Shown: in pieces, positions 25,106 to 34,658 of the stretch
Numbering within the stretch: position 1 is the stretch's first letter
Layout: each line of letters starts with the position of its first letter
DNA from: Paenibacillus sp. J45TS6
GTDB taxonomy: Bacteria > Bacillota > Bacilli > Paenibacillales > Paenibacillaceae
NCBI RefSeq assembly: GCF_018403285.1
Contig: NZ_BOSJ01000002.1
Coordinates: 186,001 to 250,000 of the forward strand
DNA length: 64,000 nt
Reading direction: 5' to 3'
Position numbers and translations under genes: made by a program
Notes under the pieces: model-generated
The model's input: the letters and a program-made list of their open reading frames with translations, nothing else
Told to the model about the DNA's origin: nothing
Database searches by the model: none

Positions 25106-25730
25106 GCTTCAGTTTATGAACAGAATGAAAGAAGGACTAAGCCCCCTTGAGGCTCAGGAACGAGCAGAACTACTCAGTGACTACGAGCAGCATTTTGAAA
25201 TGGGACTGTCTGAAGGTAAAAGCGAGAAAGAGATTGCCGTTGAACTAGGAAATCCAGAGGATTTAATAAAGGAGGCGCTGGGTGACCGTTATTTTCAAGA
25301 TAGAAAAATTCTGTCACAGGATAGAGTGCATGATGAAGAGCAGACCACATACAATAAGTCACCACAAGGATCCCCTTCTTTTCCAAAAGAAACATCTAAC
25401 CAAAGAACGACTTCGCGCTTTTTAAGAGCAACTGGATTAGTATTCTTGAATCTCCTTCTTGCCTTGCCGATCATCGTAACCATTTGGGCTCTGTGGGTCT
25501 CATTAGCTGGAATATCAATATCAGGAATCCTCGCTCCCGCACTTGCTATCCTAGACTTTATTTTTGTACAGAAACAAGTAGTGCTCCCTGAACTTTTTGT
25601 CAGCCTTGTTTTTTTTGGTATCGGTATTCTGGTTGGGATCTTCGCTCTTTGGCTTATGAAAAGACTAGGACGATGGACTACAGGATATTTCAAGTGGAAC
25701 CGAACAGTATTGAAAGAAAAGGAGAATTGA
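25098..25730 (+). CDS. DUF1700 membrane protein (HAAS domain)
   Basis: A 210-residue protein whose first 70 residues form the HAAS/DUF1700 helical domain (LSPLEAQERAELLSDYEQHF, IAVELGNPEDLIKEAL), followed by a low-complexity linker and three hydrophobic segments. The HAAS domain is thought to interact with PadR-type partners. It begins inside the padR 3' end and ends one base before the DUF4097 gene, so the three are translationally linked. Confidence 0.9.
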   Translation: MNRLQFMNRMKEGLSPLEAQERAELLSDYEQHFEMGLSEGKSEKEIAVELGNPEDLIKEALGDRYFQDRKILSQDRVHDEEQTTYNKSPQGSPSFPKETSNQRTTSRFLRATGLVFLNLLLALPIIVTIWALWVSLAGISISGILAPALAILDFIFVQKQVVLPELFVSLVFFGIGILVGIFALWLMKRLGRWTTGYFKWNRTVLKEKEN

Positions 25731-25731
25731 T

Positions 25732-26691
25732 ATGAAAAATGCCATAAGGCTTGCCATTCTTTGCATTGTGGTCGGTCTCGTCGGAGTTACCTTCTTCGGA
25801 TATGAATTCGGTGACAAACGTGAAGACTATGACCAAAAGCTAAGCTTCGATGCTGCGAACGTTAATTCCCTGCTAGTCCAAACAGAAGATAGCACTAACA
25901 TCGTATTTACTTCAACAGACGAGGATCAGGTTTCCGTTCATTTTAAAGGAAAATGGAACCCAGATACCATAGAGCAGCTAAACCAACTTCAGCCAGAAAA
26001 CGAACTTCTAACGATTAACACCCGCTCGAAAGATTCTTTCTCCTTCTTTAGCTTTTCCACCGATTTTAGTAGAAATGTAATGGAGATTTCTGTTCCCAAA
26101 CAAAAAAGACTTACGGAATTCACTCTTGAAATTGTCTCAAGTGATCAGGATATCACCGGTCTTAATGCAGAGCGAATTACGCTTACGTCTACCTCAGGTA
26201 ATCTGAATTTGAACAATATCAATGCCAATGCGTTTTCTGCAAAACTCACTTCCGGCGAGGTGAAGGCAAATCAGGTGAAGGTGGCTGAAGCTGCCAGCTT
26301 TGAACTCACTTCTGGAAACGTAAAGCTCAGCTCCATAGAGGCTGAGGAAATTACGATGAAGCTGCAGTCAGGCGATGTTAAAGTCGAAGATATCCATGGG
26401 GATCTAAAGGCGAACCTTACTTCTGGAAATCTGAAAATAAATGGACTATCTGGTGAAGGAACGATTCGCATGAAATCGGGTGATATTCATCTTGTCCAAA
26501 ACACAGCAGCAGGCTTAGATATTGAAACGATCTCAGGAAATATCAATGTCGTCGCTGCTAGTGACTTTGCTGGATTCTTTGATGCACAAACTGTATCAGG
26601 TAATGTGCGTACCCCAGACTCTTTGCGAACAGGAACGGAACTCATAAAGATACGTGCCACTTCAGGCAATATCAACATTACACAGCCCTAA
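25732..26691 (+). CDS. DUF4097 beta-repeat surface/envelope protein
   Basis: A 319-residue protein with an N-terminal signal anchor (AIRLAILCIVVGLVGVTFFG) and a body of short repeats (LTSGEVKANQV, LTSGNVKLSSI, LQSGDVKVEDI, LTSGNLKINGL, MKSGDIHLVQN), about 20-22 residues each. This fits the DUF4097/DUF4098 right-handed beta-helix or beta-solenoid adhesin-like fold. It is the last gene of the PadR operon and probably faces the outside of the membrane. Its partner is unknown. Confidence 0.9.
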   Translation: MKNAIRLAILCIVVGLVGVTFFGYEFGDKREDYDQKLSFDAANVNSLLVQTEDSTNIVFTSTDEDQVSVHFKGKWNPDTIEQLNQLQPENELLTINTRSKDSFSFFSFSTDFSRNVMEISVPKQKRLTEFTLEIVSSDQDITGLNAERITLTSTSGNLNLNNINANAFSAKLTSGEVKANQVKVAEAASFELTSGNVKLSSIEAEEITMKLQSGDVKVEDIHGDLKANLTSGNLKINGLSGEGTIRMKSGDIHLVQNTAAGLDIETISGNINVVAASDFAGFFDAQTVSGNVRTPDSLRTGTELIKIRATSGNINITQP

Positions 26692-26781
26692 TATCCCCTA
26701 CTCTACCATCTTTGTATGCATAAGCCCTTGTTCATCCATACTAAAGCCAATCTGAGCTAAAGAAGGAGGCTTTACGTCCTA

Positions 26782-27996
26782 ATGGATTTACTAAGCGGCA
26801 AACTGTACTGGCCGACTACCGTGACTAATCCTAAATCTTACCCGCCACTGACCGAGGATATCGTATGTGATGTACTCGTAATTGGCGGGGGGAGTTCGGG
26901 AGCACAAGCTGCCTATCTTCTTGCCAAGGAAGGTTTACAAGTTGTGGTGGTAGACCAGCGACGAATTGGTGAGGGAAGTTCCAGCACGAACACAGCGCTG
27001 ATCCAATATGCAGGCGATAAAAGTTTCGTTTCCCTTGCCAATACGTTCGGCGAAGAAATAGCGGCCAGGCATCTAAAGCTATGTGAGCAGGCTATTCATG
27101 ATATTGAAATGACGTGCAGTCAACTGCCGGTAGATGCTGATTTTGTTCGCAGGGACAGCCTGTATTATGCAAGTTACGAGGAAGATATCCCCGCTCTCGA
27201 ACAGGAGCATAAACTGCTTAGCAAATACGGGTTTCATGTGGATCGCTGGGATGAAGAGAAAATTAGCAGCCACTTTCCTTTTCGTAAACAAGCAGCACTA
27301 TACTACTATGACGATGCAGAGATGAATCCGCTAAAATTCATTTATGGGCTCCTTGAAGCAGTAGAAAAGATGGGAGGTAAAGTATGGGCCGAGACTCAGG
27401 TTACCGGACACCGTTTCGAAGAAGATTCTGCTGTCTTTTATACGAAGAATCGGCATCAGATCAAAGCAAAGCATGTGATTATTGCTGCTGGATATGAGAA
27501 TCAAGAATTTAAAGTAGAAAAAAATGCAGTTATAAGCAGTTCCTATGCTGTCATTACATCGCCTGTACCCGATTTATCTAGTTGGTATAAACGGACGCTT
27601 ATATGGGAAACAGCCCGCCCGTATATATATCTCCGAACTACACCAGACGATCGGGTTATTATTGGCGGAATGGATAAGGATACTGCCTATGCCTCCACAC
27701 GAGACTCGAAGATTCTTCACACCCGCGATAAGCTGATGAATGAACTTTTTAAGCTTTTCCCTGATCTTCAGGCTGAACCTGAATTTTATCTAGGCGCTTT
27801 TTATGGCGGAACTCATGACGGACTGCCAATTATAGGACAATACGAGGAGTATCCTCACTGTTACGTCATTATGGGTTATGGAGATAACGGAACGGTGTAC
27901 AATGCCGTGCTGTCTCGTATTTTGTGTGATGTCATTGTTAAAGGTTCTAATCCGGATCTTGGAATCTATCTTCAAAATAGACCCCAAGTAAATTGA
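26782..27996 (+). CDS. DAO-family FAD-dependent oxidoreductase (paralogue 2)
   Basis: A 404-residue flavoprotein paralogous to the one encoded at 22853. The FAD motif VLVIGGGSSGAQAAYLLAKE and the C-terminal GTHDGLPIIGQYEEYPHCYV are conserved. It starts MDLLSGKLYWPTTVTNPKSY after GAAGGAGG. The copies are separated by the YrhK-like gene and the PadR operon, so the duplication is old or rearranged rather than a fresh tandem. The stop codon lies in the loop of the downstream terminator. Confidence 0.9.
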   Translation: MDLLSGKLYWPTTVTNPKSYPPLTEDIVCDVLVIGGGSSGAQAAYLLAKEGLQVVVVDQRRIGEGSSSTNTALIQYAGDKSFVSLANTFGEEIAARHLKLCEQAIHDIEMTCSQLPVDADFVRRDSLYYASYEEDIPALEQEHKLLSKYGFHVDRWDEEKISSHFPFRKQAALYYYDDAEMNPLKFIYGLLEAVEKMGGKVWAETQVTGHRFEEDSAVFYTKNRHQIKAKHVIIAAGYENQEFKVEKNAVISSSYAVITSPVPDLSSWYKRTLIWETARPYIYLRTTPDDRVIIGGMDKDTAYASTRDSKILHTRDKLMNELFKLFPDLQAEPEFYLGAFYGGTHDGLPIIGQYEEYPHCYVIMGYGDNGTVYNAVLSRILCDVIVKGSNPDLGIYLQNRPQVN

Positions 27997-28050
27997 CCTT
28001 GATTTACTTGGGCTTTTACCTCCCTCTGACTAGTTAGTCAGAGGTTCTTC
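27983..28050 (+). terminator. tandem terminators after DAO paralogue 2
   Basis: CCCAAGTAAAT/ATTTACTTGGG (27983-27993, 28002-28012) followed by CTTTT, then CCTCTGACTA/TAGTCAGAGG (28023-28032, 28035-28044) followed by TTCTTCT. The first hairpin contains the stop codon in its loop. Confidence 0.8.
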
Positions 28051-28112
28051 TGATTTCCACCGATTTATTTTGTATAATTTGTCTTATATATAACTATAGG
28101 GAGGCGAAGGAA

Positions 28113-29042
28113 TTGACGAATCACACAAAACTCGGTAAATCAGATCTTTATGTAAATCCAATCGGACTTGGAGCAAACGCTGTGGGAGGGCATAACTTAT
28201 ACCCTAACCTCAGTGAGGAGCAGGGTAAGGAAGTCGTTCGCACAGCCATTCAGAATGGGGTAAATCTCCTGGATACCGCATTTATTTATGGCCCAGGACG
28301 TTCTGAAGAACTAACTGGTCAGGTGATCAAGGAGCTCAAAGCTCGCGATCAGGTCGTGATTGCCACCAAAGGTGCCCATGATGAGAATAATGATTATAAA
28401 CCAAACAACAAACCAGAATTTCTAAAAAAACAAGTCGAAGACAGCCTTAAACGATTACAGACAGATTACATAGACCTCTACTATATTCATTTTCCAGATG
28501 AGCATACACCCAAAGACGAAGCTGTAGGTATGTTACGGCGTCTAAAAGACGAGGGAAAAATCCGCGCCATCGGTGTATCTAACTTCTCAATCGACCAGCT
28601 TAAAGAAGCAAATAAGGATGGTTATGTTGATGTACTTCAATCCGAATATAATCTATTAAATCGGGAAGTAGAGAAAGAGATTCTCCCTTATACAGCAGCA
28701 AACCAAATTACCTTTATTCCGTATTTCCCACTAGTATCTGGACTTCTGGCAGGTAAATATAATAAAGACACCACATTTGATGATCTCAGAAAAAACAATC
28801 CACAGTTCCAAGGTGAGCAGTTTGTGAGAAACTTGGACAAAGTCGAGCAGCTTCGTACGATTGCAGATGCTAAACAGGTAGAAGTGGCTCATCTTGTTCT
28901 CGCCTGGTATCTTACTCAGCCGTCTGTAGATGCACTCATTCCAGGTGCGAAACGTCCAGAACAAGTGGTTAATAATTTAAAAGCCCTTGATGTGAAACTA
29001 TCCCAGTCAGAAATTACGGAGATTGGTCGTATCTTCTCCTAA
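28113..29042 (+). CDS. aldo/keto reductase, IolS/YhdN-like
   Basis: A 309-residue aldo/keto reductase with the catalytic tetrad visible: Asp and Tyr in [19 protein letters not shown], Lys in [10 protein letters not shown] and His in [24 protein letters not shown] binds the NADPH phosphate. It resembles AKR11 enzymes (IolS, YhdN). The TTG start at 28113 has GGAGGCGAAGG directly upstream. It is a single-gene unit with its own terminator. Substrate unknown. Confidence 0.93.
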   Translation: MTNHTKLGKSDLYVNPIGLGANAVGGHNLYPNLSEEQGKEVVRTAIQNGVNLLDTAFIYGPGRSEELTGQVIKELKARDQVVIATKGAHDENNDYKPNNKPEFLKKQVEDSLKRLQTDYIDLYYIHFPDEHTPKDEAVGMLRRLKDEGKIRAIGVSNFSIDQLKEANKDGYVDVLQSEYNLLNREVEKEILPYTAANQITFIPYFPLVSGLLAGKYNKDTTFDDLRKNNPQFQGEQFVRNLDKVEQLRTIADAKQVEVAHLVLAWYLTQPSVDALIPGAKRPEQVVNNLKALDVKLSQSEITEIGRIFS

Positions 29043-29073
29043 TGATCCTCTTCTTATCGCGTGTTAATAATGA

Positions 29074-29108
29074 AAACAGTGCGGTGCAGTGCATCGCGCT
29101 GTTTTTTT
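29074..29108 (+). terminator. Terminator after iolS-like gene
   Basis: AACAGTGCG/CGCGCTGTT stem (one G-T pair) followed by seven T. Confidence 0.85.
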
Positions 29109-29224
29109 GTGTCATAAAGCGATAGAGAAGTAATACAATAGAAAATATTTACATTTTTGTTTATGAGATGTTTATAATGACTCCCTTCCTCACCTCTTCA
29201 TCAAATGTAAAAGGAGTGTTATCT

Positions 29225-29503
29225 ATGTCCCAGCGGATCGGTACTGTTGACAATCTTTTCATCCATGCCTGCAGAAAGTTATTCTCACGCTACAAAATCC
29301 AGCTTTATGCCTCTCATAATGAAGAGGATTTCCATAAGAAAATCTTAAATCTCAATGCCCACTATATTGATTACAAGACTAATATTGCGGGCACGGGCAA
29401 ACAAAAGACCAGTTCAGAAGCAAGCACCGTATACGAGATTTATGTCAAAAAAAAGGATCATACACTTGCAGAGCTCGCCATGAATACAGCAGCACACCGG
29501 TAA
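29225..29503 (+). CDS. small hypothetical protein
   Basis: A 92-residue soluble basic protein (MSQRIGTVDNLFIHACRKLF ... VYEIYVKKKDHTLAELAMNT). AAGGAG lies about nine bases before the ATG at 29225, and a strong terminator follows, which supports a real gene. The C-terminal pattern (YEIYVKKKDHTLAELA) suggests an alternating strand-helix unit. I recognise no family. Confidence 0.68.
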   Translation: MSQRIGTVDNLFIHACRKLFSRYKIQLYASHNEEDFHKKILNLNAHYIDYKTNIAGTGKQKTSSEASTVYEIYVKKKDHTLAELAMNTAAHR

Positions 29504-29508
29504 CAAAT

Positions 29509-29561
29509 AAAAAAGGATGAATTCGTAGTTCTGATAAGAAACTACCATTCATCCTTTTTTT
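29509..29561. terminator. bidirectional terminator
   Basis: AAAAAGGATGAAT...ATTCATCCTTTTTTT with inner GTAGTT/AACTAC arms, between convergent genes. Confidence 0.9.
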
Positions 29562-29563
29562 AT

Positions 29564-30190
29564 TCAGGCCATCGAATTCCAAGTCACAAATTCATCTACC
29601 GGCTTGCGGTAGCCCCGGGGTCTCACTTTGCTCTCATCCGCTTTCCCCATGGTCATCATCATGACAGGAATATGATGTGCAGGGAGCTGTAATAGTGAAG
29701 CTATTTGTGCTTCATCATATCCGATCATCGGGCAGGTATCCCATCCCATGTCCTTTGCAATCAGCATGAACTGCATGGCAGACAGGCTGGCATTACGAAT
29801 CGCTTCCTCGCGCTGAAATGCAGGTCCTCTTGATTCATACATCTCCGTTACACTGCTAATCTCCAAATCATATTCAATTTGAGACATCATCCCCAGTGTC
29901 AGCATTCCCTCATTAATCCGTCCTACTTGCTTGTATGCCTTCGTGTCACCGAGCACGATAATGACAGCAGATGCTGTCTGTACTTTATATTGACCTGAAG
30001 CCTCATAAGCTAATGCTTTTTCTTCCGGCGTAGTTAAAACAACATAGTGAGCGTGCTGTAAATTAAACGCAGAGGGAGCATATTTGTTAACTGCAAATAT
30101 TTGGCTTAGTTCCTCTTTACTAATCTTCACTTCTTTTTGAAATTTCATCGCCGAACGCCGTTCTTTAATTACGGATTGTAATTCTCCCAT
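29564..30190 (-). CDS. nitroreductase family protein (YodC/YdgI-like)
   Basis: A 208-residue FMN-dependent nitroreductase. KERRSAMKFQKEVKISKEEL, KYAPSAFNLQHAHYVVL, SLSAMQFMLIAKDMGWDTCP and KVRPRGYRKPVDEFV are characteristic of the YodC/YdgI group, which reduces nitro compounds and quinones. GAGGAAG precedes the ATG. An 8-1-8 dyad (ACTAACTT-T-AAGTAAGT, 30277-30293) about 90 bases upstream may bind a redox-sensing HxlR/MarR-type repressor. Confidence 0.93.
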   Translation of the reverse strand: MGELQSVIKERRSAMKFQKEVKISKEELSQIFAVNKYAPSAFNLQHAHYVVLTTPEEKALAYEASGQYKVQTASAVIIVLGDTKAYKQVGRINEGMLTLGMMSQIEYDLEISSVTEMYESRGPAFQREEAIRNASLSAMQFMLIAKDMGWDTCPMIGYDEAQIASLLQLPAHHIPVMMMTMGKADESKVRPRGYRKPVDEFVTWNSMA

Positions 30191-30276
30191 CCTGATCTTC
30201 CTCTCTTTTTGGTCTGAAGTGGATCTCTACATTTTGTTTCTATAAACCTGATATGTATGTGTTATATATCACTTTA

Positions 30277-30293
30277 ACTAACTTTAAGTAAGT
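30277..30293. promoter_or_regulatory. dyad upstream of nitroreductase gene
   Basis: ACTAACTT-T-AAGTAAGT matches in 7 of 8 pairs around a central base. B. subtilis yodC is under the HxlR-type repressor YodB; an analogous role here is inferred from position and gene type. Confidence 0.45.
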
Positions 30294-30378
30294 ATATATA
30301 ATTTCAGTATATAACATTTATCATTTAATTGAAAGATGCCAAAGGAATTCGGGTGGTTGAATGTCTGGTTCAAAAACC

Positions 30379-30413
30379 AAAAAACCTTATCCACATGTGG
30401 ATAAGGTTTTTTG
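30379..30413. terminator. perfect palindromic terminator containing paired DnaA-box sequences
   Basis: AAAACCTTATCCACA and TGTGGATAAGGTTTT make a 30-base perfect palindrome (30381-30410) with A and T runs on its outsides, a convincing bidirectional terminator for potABCD. The arms also read as two inverted TTATCCACA DnaA-box consensus sequences. Confidence 0.8.
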
Positions 30414-30446
30414 ACTATCTATATATTCACAGGTTATCCCCATTAT

Positions 30447-31517
30447 TCACTTCGGGTGCATTTTGAAGATGAGGAACAGATCATTGTAATGAGCAAGCAT
30501 TCGTTTGCCAAGGTTATCATAAACCTCGAGCTTTTCCGTCAGTTCCTCATTTGGATAGAAACGTTCATCACTTGAAACTTCTTCAGGGAGAAGTTCTAGT
30601 GCCCCAGCATTTGGTGTCGAGTAACCAACATACTCTGCATTACGTGCAGCATGCTCTGGATCTAACATAAAGTTAATAAACTGATGTGCACCTTCTAAAT
30701 TCTTCGCTGTCTTAGGAATGACCATGTTGTCAAACCACAGATTCGATCCTTCTTCCGGTACCACATAATCGAGTTTCTCATTCTCATCCATAATCTCCGA
30801 AGCATCACCCGACCAAACTAGACCGACTGCACCTTCTTCACCTGCAAGCAGCATCTTAATCTCATCTCCGACGATCGCTTTCACGTTAGGTGTGAGCTTA
30901 GACAACTTCGTAAGTGCTTCTTGCAGATGCTCTTCGTTTGTATCATTTAGAGAGTAATGCAGACTATTTAGGCCCATTCCGATAACTTCACGTGCTCCGT
31001 CCACGAGCAGTATCTGATTCTTCAGACTTGGGTCCCACAGATCGTCCCAACTCTTAAATGTAAGGTCCGTTAATTCTGGATTAAATACAATCCCGACCGT
31101 ACCCCAGAAATAAGGAATCGAATACTTGTTACCTTCATCGAAAGAGAGATTCAGGAACCTTTCATCGATATATTTAAGGTTCGGGAGTTTTGAATGATCG
31201 AGAGGGATCAGCAGATCCTCCTCTTTCATTTTACTGATTGCATATTCCGAAGGAATCACGACATCATACGTCGTTCCTCCTTGCTGAATTTTGGTCATCA
31301 TCGCCTCATTGGAGTCAAACGTCTGATAAACGACCTTCATCCCGCTTTCTTCCTCAAATTCAGCGATTAGTTCGGGGTCAATGTAATCACCCCAGTTATA
31401 GATGGTAAGCGTATTACCTCCAGAATATCCCTCACTAGAATTCAGTACCGAGGTAAAATACATGAGGCCAAAAGCCACGATCAGCACAAGACTAAATGTC
31501 TGTACCAGCTGCTTCAT
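30447..31517 (-). CDS. potD: PotD, polyamine-binding protein of ABC transporter
   Basis: A 356-residue extracellular solute-binding protein for spermidine/putrescine: TLTIYNWGDYIDPELIAEFE, FDSNEAMMTKIQQGGTTYDV, IPYFWGTVGIVFNP, GLVWSGDASEIM and SNLWFDNMVIPKTAKN. The N-terminus (LVQTFSLVLIVAFGLMYF) is a signal anchor without a lipobox cysteine, so it may stay tethered by an uncleaved helix. The start overlaps the potC stop as ATGA. It closes the potABCD operon. Confidence 0.94.
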   Translation of the reverse strand: MKQLVQTFSLVLIVAFGLMYFTSVLNSSEGYSGGNTLTIYNWGDYIDPELIAEFEEESGMKVVYQTFDSNEAMMTKIQQGGTTYDVVIPSEYAISKMKEEDLLIPLDHSKLPNLKYIDERFLNLSFDEGNKYSIPYFWGTVGIVFNPELTDLTFKSWDDLWDPSLKNQILLVDGAREVIGMGLNSLHYSLNDTNEEHLQEALTKLSKLTPNVKAIVGDEIKMLLAGEEGAVGLVWSGDASEIMDENEKLDYVVPEEGSNLWFDNMVIPKTAKNLEGAHQFINFMLDPEHAARNAEYVGYSTPNAGALELLPEEVSSDERFYPNEELTEKLEVYDNLGKRMLAHYNDLFLIFKMHPK

Positions 31518-32317
31518 GGTCTCAGCCCCTTTCCTTGAAGCTTGTTGTTACGTGTATTGATAAAGTAGTAACCTACTACCAGGATAATGGTCAGTAAGAA
31601 CAACAGCGTCGATAATGCATTAATGGACAGTGATACTCCTTGTCTTGCTCTCGAGTAGATCTCTATCGATAGCGTTGAGAATCCATTCCCGGTAACAAAG
31701 AAAGTAACCGCAAAATCGTCCAGTGAATAGGTTAGGGCCATAAAGAAACCAGCGAAAATTCCTGGCTTAACAAACGGTAAAATAACTTTTGTCAGCACCT
31801 GCCAACTCGATGCACCGAGGTCACGTGCCGCATCAATAAGTGTAGGACTCATCTCTTGCAGCTTAGGCAGTACCATGATCACGACAATCGGTACACTAAA
31901 CGCAATATGTGATAAGAGTACCGAGGTAAATCCTAATTGAATCCCCAGCATCGTGAAGAAGATGAGGAAGGAAGCACCGATAATCACATCAGGACTCACA
32001 ATGAGTACATTGTTTAAAGACAATAGAGTATTCTTGTTACGTTTGCGGCGAACCTGATGAATCGCTAGAGCACCTGCCACGCCCAAAATTGTAGAAGCCA
32101 CCGCAGACAGAAGTGCGATCACAAAGGTATTCAGCACAATAATCAGCAGGCGCGTATCCGCAAATACTTCTTCGTACCATTCCAGAGTGAAGCCTTCAAA
32201 GTTCTGCATTGTTCCGCCACTATTGAATGAATAGTAGATCAAGTAAAGAATCGGCATGTACAAAATGGCAAAAACAATAAACAGATATACATTTGACAGC
32301 TTACTATTTCTTCCCAT
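31514..32317 (-). CDS. potC: PotC, polyamine ABC transporter permease
   Basis: A six-helix permease with the binding-protein-dependent EAA-like loop [20 protein letters not shown] in the C-terminal half. The probable start is the ATG at 32317 ([16 protein letters not shown]), 14 bases inside the potB coding end, with GGGGTG upstream. It pairs with PotB to form the membrane channel for polyamine uptake. Confidence 0.92.
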   Translation of the reverse strand: MGRNSKLSNVYLFIVFAILYMPILYLIYYSFNSGGTMQNFEGFTLEWYEEVFADTRLLIIVLNTFVIALLSAVASTILGVAGALAIHQVRRKRNKNTLLSLNNVLIVSPDVIIGASFLIFFTMLGIQLGFTSVLLSHIAFSVPIVVIMVLPKLQEMSPTLIDAARDLGASSWQVLTKVILPFVKPGIFAGFFMALTYSLDDFAVTFFVTGNGFSTLSIEIYSRARQGVSLSINALSTLLFLLTIILVVGYYFINTRNNKLQGKGLRP

Positions 32318-33125
32318 GAGGCACACCCCGCTTTCCACGCCCACTAATAAACATAATGGCAATCATAATAATGATGAGGAAGACGGCGATCGTTGCTCCC
32401 ATTCCCCAATCTTGTGTTACTAAGAAATGCTGTTCAATTGCGGTACCTAAGGTAATTACCCGGTTACCGGCAATAAGTCTTGTAATCATAAACAGGGACA
32501 AAGCTGGAATAAATACAGCCTGAATTCCCGAGCGCACTCCGCTTAGTGTCAGTGGAAAAATAACGCGCCGGAATGTTGTCCATGAAGAAGCCCCCAGATC
32601 TCGAGCTGCATAGATAAGGGAAGGATTCAGCTCTTCAAGCGCATTAAAGATCGGCAGAATCATAAACGGAATGAAGATATATACGGATACGAAAACAAAG
32701 CTAAAATCCGTAAATAGAATCTGCTGCGTACCGATCCCAATCGTTTCGAGTATCGCATTAGCAAATCCGTACGTGCCAAACAGGCCGATAAATGCGTAAG
32801 CTTTAAGCAAAAGATTAATCCAGCTCGGCAAAATAACGAGTAACAACCATAACTGTTTATGTTTTGTTTTCGTAAGTAAATAAGCTGTTGGATACGAAAT
32901 GAGCAATGCAAACACAGTAATCAACAGTGCATACCAAAATGAGCTGAGTGTCATTTTCAGATATACAGGTGTAAAGAATTTCACGTAATTCTCAAACGTA
33001 AATTGACCTTCTACATTGAAGAAGGAGTAATACACAATTAACAGAATCGGAGCAACGACGAAGAAAATGATCCAAAACATGTAGGGGATCAGGTAGAAGT
33101 TGCGGTTCTTTAAACTACGATTCAT
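32304..33125 (-). CDS. potB: PotB, polyamine ABC transporter permease
   Basis: A 273-residue permease ([21 protein letters not shown], then [20 protein letters not shown] as the EAA-like loop contacting PotA). Six membrane segments can be traced. It overlaps the potA 3' end by 11 bases and is preceded by AGAGGT inside potA. It forms a heterodimer with PotC. Confidence 0.93.
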   Translation of the reverse strand: MNRSLKNRNFYLIPYMFWIIFFVVAPILLIVYYSFFNVEGQFTFENYVKFFTPVYLKMTLSSFWYALLITVFALLISYPTAYLLTKTKHKQLWLLLVILPSWINLLLKAYAFIGLFGTYGFANAILETIGIGTQQILFTDFSFVFVSVYIFIPFMILPIFNALEELNPSLIYAARDLGASSWTTFRRVIFPLTLSGVRSGIQAVFIPALSLFMITRLIAGNRVITLGTAIEQHFLVTQDWGMGATIAVFLIIIMIAIMFISGRGKRGVPHGKK

Positions 33126-34269
33126 GATTTACCTCTTGAACCTTACCCTCTGAAGTCTTCTGTGCATCCTCAAGATTGGATTCATAAGATTCCAGACGTT
33201 TATCAAATTCTTCTTCTGTTTCACCAAAGCGCATAACATGAATGGCTTCTGGATCAAAATAAAGACCGATTCTTTCACCAACGGTAGCGCGTTTTGTAGA
33301 ATGTACAAGCCATTCGTTGCCCATATCATCGTAACTTGAAATTTCATAATGCACGCCGCGGAATAGCTGAGAGTCTACCCGCACCTGGAGTTTTCCTCGC
33401 TCAGGTGTTGTAATCTCTAGATCCTCTGGGCGAATTACAATCTCAATCGGTTCGTCCGGTCTAAGCCCTTGGTCAACACACTCATACGTCTTCCCGGCAA
33501 ACTCAACTAAGAAATCTTGTTTCATCTTACCTGAGACAATGTTCGATTCCCCGATAAAATCAGCTACAAATCGGTTAATCGGTTCATCGTAGATATCAAG
33601 TGGTGTTCCGCTTTGCTGAATGACCCCTTCATTGAGTACGAAGATTTCATCTGACATAGCAAGGGCTTCTTCCTGATCATGAGTTACAAAAATAAAGGTG
33701 ATACCCAGACGTTGCTGAAGTTCGCGCAGCTCATACTGCATCTCTGTACGCAATTTGAGGTCAAGCGCAGACAAAGGCTCGTCTAGCAGAATAATCTCTG
33801 GTTCATTAACGATTGCCCGAGCAATTGCTACCCGCTGACGTTGGCCGCCAGACATTTCAGTAATCTCCCGGTTTCCGTACCCAGCCAGATTGACAAAACG
33901 AAGAGCGTTCTCCACTTTCTCTTTGATCTCTGCATTCTTCATCTTTTTGATCCGCAGACCAAATGCCACGTTCTCAAATACATTCAGATGCGGGAATAAT
34001 GCATAGTCCTGAAATACGGTGTTTACTTGACGTTCATGTGCAGGAACACGGTTAATAATTTTGCCATTAAAATAAATATTTCCTTCGGAAGGCTCCGTAA
34101 AGCCAGCAATCAGCCGAAGGATCGTAGTTTTGCCGCATCCAGATGGACCCAGCAGCGTATAAAATTTACCGCGTTCGATTTCAAAGCTGACCGATTTAAG
34201 GATGGGATCATCCTCATCATATCGTTTCGTCACGCTTTCGAACCGGATAATGGAGTCTTGGTTTATCAT
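33115..34269 (-). CDS. potA: PotA, polyamine ABC transporter ATPase
   Basis: A 384-residue ATP-binding subunit. Walker A is [18 protein letters not shown], the signature is [16 protein letters not shown], Walker B is [12 protein letters not shown] and the switch histidine is in [12 protein letters not shown]. The C-terminal TOBE/OB regulatory domain ([21 protein letters not shown]) matches PotA. AAGGAGG lies 12 bases before the ATG. A sigma-A promoter lies 97-124 bases upstream. Confidence 0.96.
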   Translation of the reverse strand: MINQDSIIRFESVTKRYDEDDPILKSVSFEIERGKFYTLLGPSGCGKTTILRLIAGFTEPSEGNIYFNGKIINRVPAHERQVNTVFQDYALFPHLNVFENVAFGLRIKKMKNAEIKEKVENALRFVNLAGYGNREITEMSGGQRQRVAIARAIVNEPEIILLDEPLSALDLKLRTEMQYELRELQQRLGITFIFVTHDQEEALAMSDEIFVLNEGVIQQSGTPLDIYDEPINRFVADFIGESNIVSGKMKQDFLVEFAGKTYECVDQGLRPDEPIEIVIRPEDLEITTPERGKLQVRVDSQLFRGVHYEISSYDDMGNEWLVHSTKRATVGERIGLYFDPEAIHVMRFGETEEEFDKRLESYESNLEDAQKTSEGKVQEVNHES

Positions 34270-34365
34270 ATGATAGAAAAACCTCCTTTTTCAGGGGATT
34301 ACCTTGCGCCTTCTAGTTCATTTAAGCATATTACTGCTGATCCGTTCGGGCACATGTCGCAACTT

Positions 34366-34393
34366 ATTATATAGAAATCATCTAATTGCGCAA
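34366..34393 (-). promoter_or_regulatory. potABCD promoter
   Basis: On the minus strand TTGCGC (34388-34393), 16 bases, TATAAT (34366-34371). The rest of the 34270-34531 interval shows no further gene that I can support. Confidence 0.65.
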
Positions 34394-34531
34394 CCCATTT
34401 TTTTATCATTCTATGAAGTTTACTTCTTTCTTCGATATTTTATCCCGAGCATATTTCCAAAATTGAGTCTGTCACCCAATAAACGGAATAAAACCGTGTC
34501 TACAAACTTCAAAATTTGTCTTTACTCCCGC

Positions 34532-34577
34532 AAAAAAGCATCTCCTAAAGGTTTTTTTGAACCTCTGAGATGCTCTG
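34532..34577 (-). terminator. Terminator after nos
   Basis: AGCATCTCagAGGTT...ACCTTTaGGAGATGCT hairpin followed by a T run on the minus strand. Confidence 0.85.
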
Positions 34578-34658
34578 GTCCCTGCTCTATATATTGTACC
34601 ATTTCGTATTCACTTAGCCTACGATTCTATGAATTTACCAAAAAAACAATAAAATATT

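Noticed and set aside
30379-30442. A replication origin suggested by DnaA-box-like sequences
   Set aside because: Only two boxes forming a terminator palindrome plus one mismatched copy, no DUE or dnaA/dnaN nearby.
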